Both the position numbers and the translations under genes were made by a program. From contig NC_058521.1 of the NCBI RefSeq assembly GCF_904849725.1, positions 94,908,244-94,972,243 on the forward strand: a stretch of DNA of 64,000 nucleotides, read 5' to 3'. This stretch comes from Hordeum vulgare subsp. vulgare. Its lineage: Eukaryota > Streptophyta > Magnoliopsida > Poales > Poaceae. This document shows positions 59,709 to 64,000 of the stretch, piece after piece. Under the pieces are notes generated by a model that made no database searches, had not been told where the DNA came from, and saw nothing but the letters and a program-made list of their open reading frames with translations. Position 1 is the first letter of the stretch. Each line of letters begins with the position of its first letter.

Positions 59709-62700
59709 TGTAACAGCCCTAGCTTTCATTTGTTTGCCAAGCATTCATGCATGCATTATAAAAACTTTGATGTTTGAATTAGGAAGTGATCAAAACCCCA
59801 ATGATTTGGAAAATTGACAACAATGCAATAAAAATTAATACCTTAAAAGGGACCAAGAAAATGTTCCAAATACTTGGCAAAATAGTGACATAAAATAAAT
59901 TTGTCAAACCAAAATTCTAGGTCATAGGAACCTTTGAAAAAGGACTTTTGAGTTGACCAAATAGCTAATTGGAATGGAATTATTTTGATTCCTTCTATTT
60001 TAAAGTTTCAAAAATGTTGAAACTCTTATGTGGCATTGGATATTATTATCTTTGTCACATAATAACATTTTAGGGTTTTATTTTTGGTCAAACAATTTAT
60101 TTTAAAACCTAAAAGCAAATGCCAGAAAGAAATAAAAAGGAAATAGAAAAGAAGAGGAGGAGAGAGCTACATGTCGCCCACCTCCTGGCCCAGCCCACCA
60201 GGAGGGCCTCTCCCTGTCGTCTTCCTCCTCCTGCCAGAAGGCAGGGGAGAAGGTGAGCACAGCGGCTTACCTCGCCACCTCCTGCTCGCGTGGAGCCTTC
60301 TCCTTCCTCCACCACGCCAGCACGAGGCTCTTCTCTCCCTTATCTCCTCCCCCTGCTCCATTCCTCTCCTCTCTCTCTCTCTGTTTCCTCTCTTCTCTCG
60401 CCGCCTTTGTCGAGCACTGCTCAAGCTCGTCGTCGTCGACTCGGACCACCCCTCGCCTCCCTGAAGTGATCTACGGCTCCGCCCCGACGTGTTGTTCCTC
60501 ATCATCAACAACCCCGAGCTCCAGGGCCTCCATAGCGTCGCATCTCCGTCTTCTTCCCCTCCGGCCACCGGAACTCACCGCCATCGATTCGTCGGCCAGA
60601 GAGCCCCACCAACCTCGCTGATGCCAGGAATGGATCCCTTGTGAGCCTCTGATGCTTTCCCCTCTCTCTCCCGCTCGAAATCCCCCTCCAGAGCATCTCC
60701 TCGACGAGCTCCACTTCCGGCCGCCGTGCATGCTCGTCGCCGGCAATCTCTCCAGCGACCCTAGCTCCTTCTGATGGCCCTGGTCGATCACGTGCTTCGC
60801 CAGCAACCTATAGCAGCAAACCCCGCTCGATTTGGTGCACTGTAACGCGTTTTAGCGCAACTCCAGCGAGCCTCCACCGCGGGTTTGGTCGCCGGCGACC
60901 ACCCTCTGGTCGCTGGCGACGTGGCAGGTCATTAGGACCCTAATTAATCTGCTTCAGACCCTGACAGAGGGCCCCACTGGTGAGTCAAACCTCACTTAGT
61001 GCGGGTCAGCGCGGGTTTTAGCCTTGGGTAACTCACCAGTGCGCCCCACTGGTCAGGTTTGACCTGGCCCAGGCACTGTTGACTGCTGACGCGGTGATGA
61101 CATCACAGTGATGCAGTAATAGCTTTTCTGATTTAATATAATTCTAGAAAATGCCTAAAACTTCTAAAAATCATAGAAAATAATCTGTAAGTCCAATGAA
61201 AATAATTTATATATGAAAAATGATCAAAAAAATCCAAAGAATCTGATTATGGCATTTTCATGCATGTTTGAAAAAGTTAACATCACAAATTAGGCCAAAT
61301 GGTGAATAGGATAAATTTAATAATTAGTTTGGAGTTGGAATTTGATTCCTATTTGAATTCCACTTCAATTACTATGACCAAACAATGATCTAGGAAGCTC
61401 AGCACCCCAATATGCCATCTTCATGCTTGCGCAAACAAATTATACCTGAGCATCAGGTCGAATCAATTAAAAGGGTATCCGAAAACTACCTTGCTTGAAG
61501 TGATATTTGAATCATGATTCAAATCCAGCTTCAACCTAAGAAATGGTAGCTATATTGGCCCTGCCACCTTTAATTTTCATGTCATGAGCATGCATCATAG
61601 TGTTGCATTTCCGTGAAGTAATTGTTGTTCCTTTCTTGTTTGCCGGTGTTGTTCCCTCCCGGTAGACGATGGTTCCGACGATGTGATCATTGACATTGAT
61701 GAAGACTCATTGTTATCTTCAGACGTGTCAGGCAAGCAAACCCCCTTTGAGCATATTGATATAAACCACTCTCTCGCTCCTGCTCTCTTTTACTGCATTA
61801 GGACAAACACGATTCAACTGTACATGTTATCGGTAGTTGAACCCATTCCTCTGCATGACCTGATTTTGTCACAGTAAATAGTTGAAACCACTTAGCATGA
61901 GTAGCAACTGCTTGAGCCTTGTTGTGCTTACTCATACATGCTTGCTTACAATGCCTGCTATGCTTAGAGTCGTGTCGGGTCTGATCCATCTGGATGATGA
62001 ATCGGAATGGTTGTTTTCATGTCCTACAGTGTGAGAGTAAAAGTGTGAATTTGATTAGGTAAAGGTAGCGATGAGATGCCATGTAGGAGTACATGGTGGG
62101 TTGTCTCATTGGGGCCATCCTTAAGAACTGAGTTATGTGTATGTTATCCAAGACAAGATACTACCATACATTGGGATACTTAATTGACCCTCTTGGCTTA
62201 TTAATCGCCTAGATCTCCGTCCAGGAGTTGCAACTAGTTCCTGGTGTTTGTAGGAAAAGTGTTGGTGGCCGTGTTTAGCTTGGCACCCGGATGGTGGGCT
62301 TGGGAACCCTGCGCACATCGTTTGGGGCCGTAGAGGAACCCTCGGCCGGAATTCCTTGCGGGTTCAGTCTCAAATATGCGATAAACCTGGACTAGGGTCT
62401 TGGGTGGTTAACGGTCGTGGCCGACACCCATGCCAGTGCTTCCGCTTGAAGGTTGCCAAGATGCATGACGTGCATATGGTGCTAAGTGGTGAGAGCATGT
62501 GTGAATAAGTATACCCCTGCAGGGTGAATCAATCTGTTCGAATAGCCACGTCCTCGGATATGGACTACTTGGAAGCATTACGTGGTACATAGACAACTTA
62601 AATGGATACTCTAAAACATGCAAGAAAAGTGTGAGTGCTATGGAAGGCTTTCTCGTAGGGAGACGAGGGTGGATCCATAGTGGTGTATTGAATTGGTGAA

Positions 62701-63714
62701 TATGTGGACTCGTGTGCGCTATCCCACCTCAAAGAAAGAACTTGTAGTCGTAGTACAGGTTAGCCAAGAGTCAAAGCTGGCTTGCTGCAATCAAACCCCA
62801 CAACCCTTTCATTGGTACATGATGCATATGTAGATAGTTCTGATGCAAGTCTTGTTGAGTACCTTTGTACTCATGGTTTCTTTATTTATGTTTTGCAAAT
62901 AAGATTTAGTCTCTTTAAAAGGTTCTAACGCGATGTGTTCAATGTTGACCGGAATAGTTTGGGAATCCCAGACAGAAGTCTGGCTCCTTTGGTAGGGTCG
63001 TGGTAGATTTTCAGGCTTTTCCAGCCACTTTTAGTAGATGTCTGTACTCATACATGTTTTGCTTCTGCTTGTTGTTTGTATGACTTGAGTGACGGGTCAC
63101 GAGACCCCTGTTTGTAATATCATACTATGTGATTCTTATGAGTCCTTAATAAAAGCTTGAGTCATAGAGTTATGTTGTGATGCCATGTTGTATCTACACA
63201 TATCGTGCATATTGTGTGTATTTTATGGAATGCATTATATGTGTGGGATTCAACACCTAGTTGTGTGCCTTTAGTAGTACTCTTTACGGGGAAATGCCTC
63301 TTTGTGCTTCTATCGGTCCTTGGTAGCCTGCTACTGCTCTAGACACATTGATTGACTGGCGTGTATCCTTCTTTGTTGTTGTGTCTGTCCCCTAGGGGAA
63401 ATGTCACGCGGTGTAATGGAGTCCTTGTAGCTTGGTACGACTGATCTACACACGCTGTTGATCGACACCTGTCTTGCTGGGTTATGTATGCCTGTCCCTG
63501 TACGGATGTACCGCTTGGGTTTATAACTAGTCATGTCGACCCGGGTTCTTTGTCTTTTGAACGCTAGCAACATATGCATATACGTGAGCCAAAAGACGCA
63601 AACGGTCCCGACCAAGGTAAGGTGGTAGCCGTGGATTTTACCGTGCGTGAGGCCGCAAAGTGATGTGATGTGTTACAGGCTGGGGTCTTATGACTCAGGA
63701 TCGGGGTCCTGGCA
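59709..63714 (+). repeat. 5' LTR (4006 bp), same family as the solo LTR at 21200-33906
   Basis: It starts TGTAACAGCC and ends GGTCCTGGCA. It is collinear with the solo LTR, including a GC-rich stretch (60170-60900), a segment with GATCATTGACATTGATGAAGA (61684) and the shared end GTTACAGGCTGG. Relative to the solo LTR it lacks about 55 bp near 62280. ORFs in 60167-60806 arise from GC-rich composition and are not shared in frame with the other copy. Confidence 0.85.
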
Positions 63715-63718
63715 GCTT

Positions 63719-63730
63719 TGGTAGCAGAGC
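63719..63730 (+). other. Primer binding site, near-match to initiator tRNA-Met
   Basis: TGGTAGCAGAGC, four bases after the LTR end, differs from the standard TGGTATCAGAGC at one position. Confidence 0.7.
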
Positions 63731-64000
63731 TTGACTGCATGTAGGATAACCAAGCCAAACTGGTCGATGTTGATTCTAGCAACTCTTTAGTTATATAAGG
63801 GAATTATTTGTGGAAGGGAACGTAAGGCTGTTTTACTCCTTTCCTTGTGTCATTCTTATTCTGAGTCATCCTCTTCCTTATTCTACGGGGTTCAAAAATT
63901 AGGCTTTCTCATCTAATTATTAGGATGACGAGTTACTATGGTGGAGACCTATAGGAAAGTTGTTGTCTTCCTGGATCAGTGTCTCCATAAGAATTCAATT

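Larger units (their letters stand above)
59709..64000 (+). mobile_element. Start of a Gypsy-type element with a 4.0 kb LTR
   Basis: The 5' LTR (59709-63714) is followed by a PBS-like site and 270 bp of internal DNA before the window ends. It interrupts the inverted ORF copy, so it is one of the younger insertions on the right. No protein is encoded in the visible part. Confidence 0.8.

Noticed and set aside
1..64000. Bacterial-style operons, CRISPR arrays, riboswitches or a defence system
   Set aside because: The sequence is plant nuclear DNA dominated by retrotransposons. I saw no regularly spaced repeats or operon-like gene order apart from the small plastid fragment.

Overview
The window is intergenic DNA from a large grass genome, almost certainly a Triticeae cereal (wheat, barley, rye, Aegilops or a close relative). 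I judge this from the dense nesting of LTR retrotransposons, two copies of a Copia LTR of the Angela/BARE-1 type, Athila-lineage Gypsy elements resembling the Triticeae Sabrina group, and a grass-like plastid fragment. I see no intact host gene, rRNA, tRNA or CRISPR array. Family names come from recognition, not a database search.

Left block (1-36825) is one old minus-strand Gypsy chromovirus (Tekay/Del-like) split by later insertions. Its 3' LTR is at 1467-4464, integrase plus chromodomain at 4465-6200, RT/RNase H at 16073-17432, gag-protease at 17433-18875, leader and PBS at 18876-20244, and 5' LTR at 20245-36825. A Copia element (3' LTR 50-1466) lies in its 3' LTR. An Athila-lineage element (6201-16072) lies in its RNase H region and itself carries about 420 bp of plastid DNA (rpoC1 end, spacer, rpoC2 start). 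A solo 4.1 kb LTR of another family (21200-33906) lies in its 5' LTR, and a complete Angela/BARE-like element (22275-30894) is inserted in that solo LTR. The 5-bp target duplications are visible for the solo LTR (GCAGG), the Angela copy (CCCAG) and, with one mismatch, the Athila-lineage element (ATGCA/ATGCG). This fixes the order of insertion.

Middle block (36826-42240) is the only non-LTR part. It holds a decayed, unrecognised plus-strand coding sequence (about 37472-38169) and a decayed minus-strand MULE/FAR1-type transposase gene (38677-41467).

Right block (42240-64000) is again retrotransposons: a 5'-truncated plus-strand Reina-like chromovirus (42240 to about 46460), a truncated minus-strand Copia with a 224-bp LTR (46990-48941), a minus-strand Angela-like element cut by its neighbour (48942-54207), and a minus-strand Athila-lineage element (LTR 54208-55761, internal DNA to about 59245). 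The last is joined head to head with an inverted second copy of its own ORF (59246-59707). A new element with a 4.0 kb LTR, related to the solo LTR, starts inside that copy (59709-63714, PBS just after) and runs out of the window.

Nothing here forms a working pathway. The retroelement proteins are broken by stops, frameshifts and lost catalytic residues. The items most worth following up are the plastid insert in the retrotransposon reading frame, an LTR-like module and a conserved hairpin inside the Athila-lineage element, the inverted junction at 59.2 kb, and the decayed gene at 37.5-38.2 kb.
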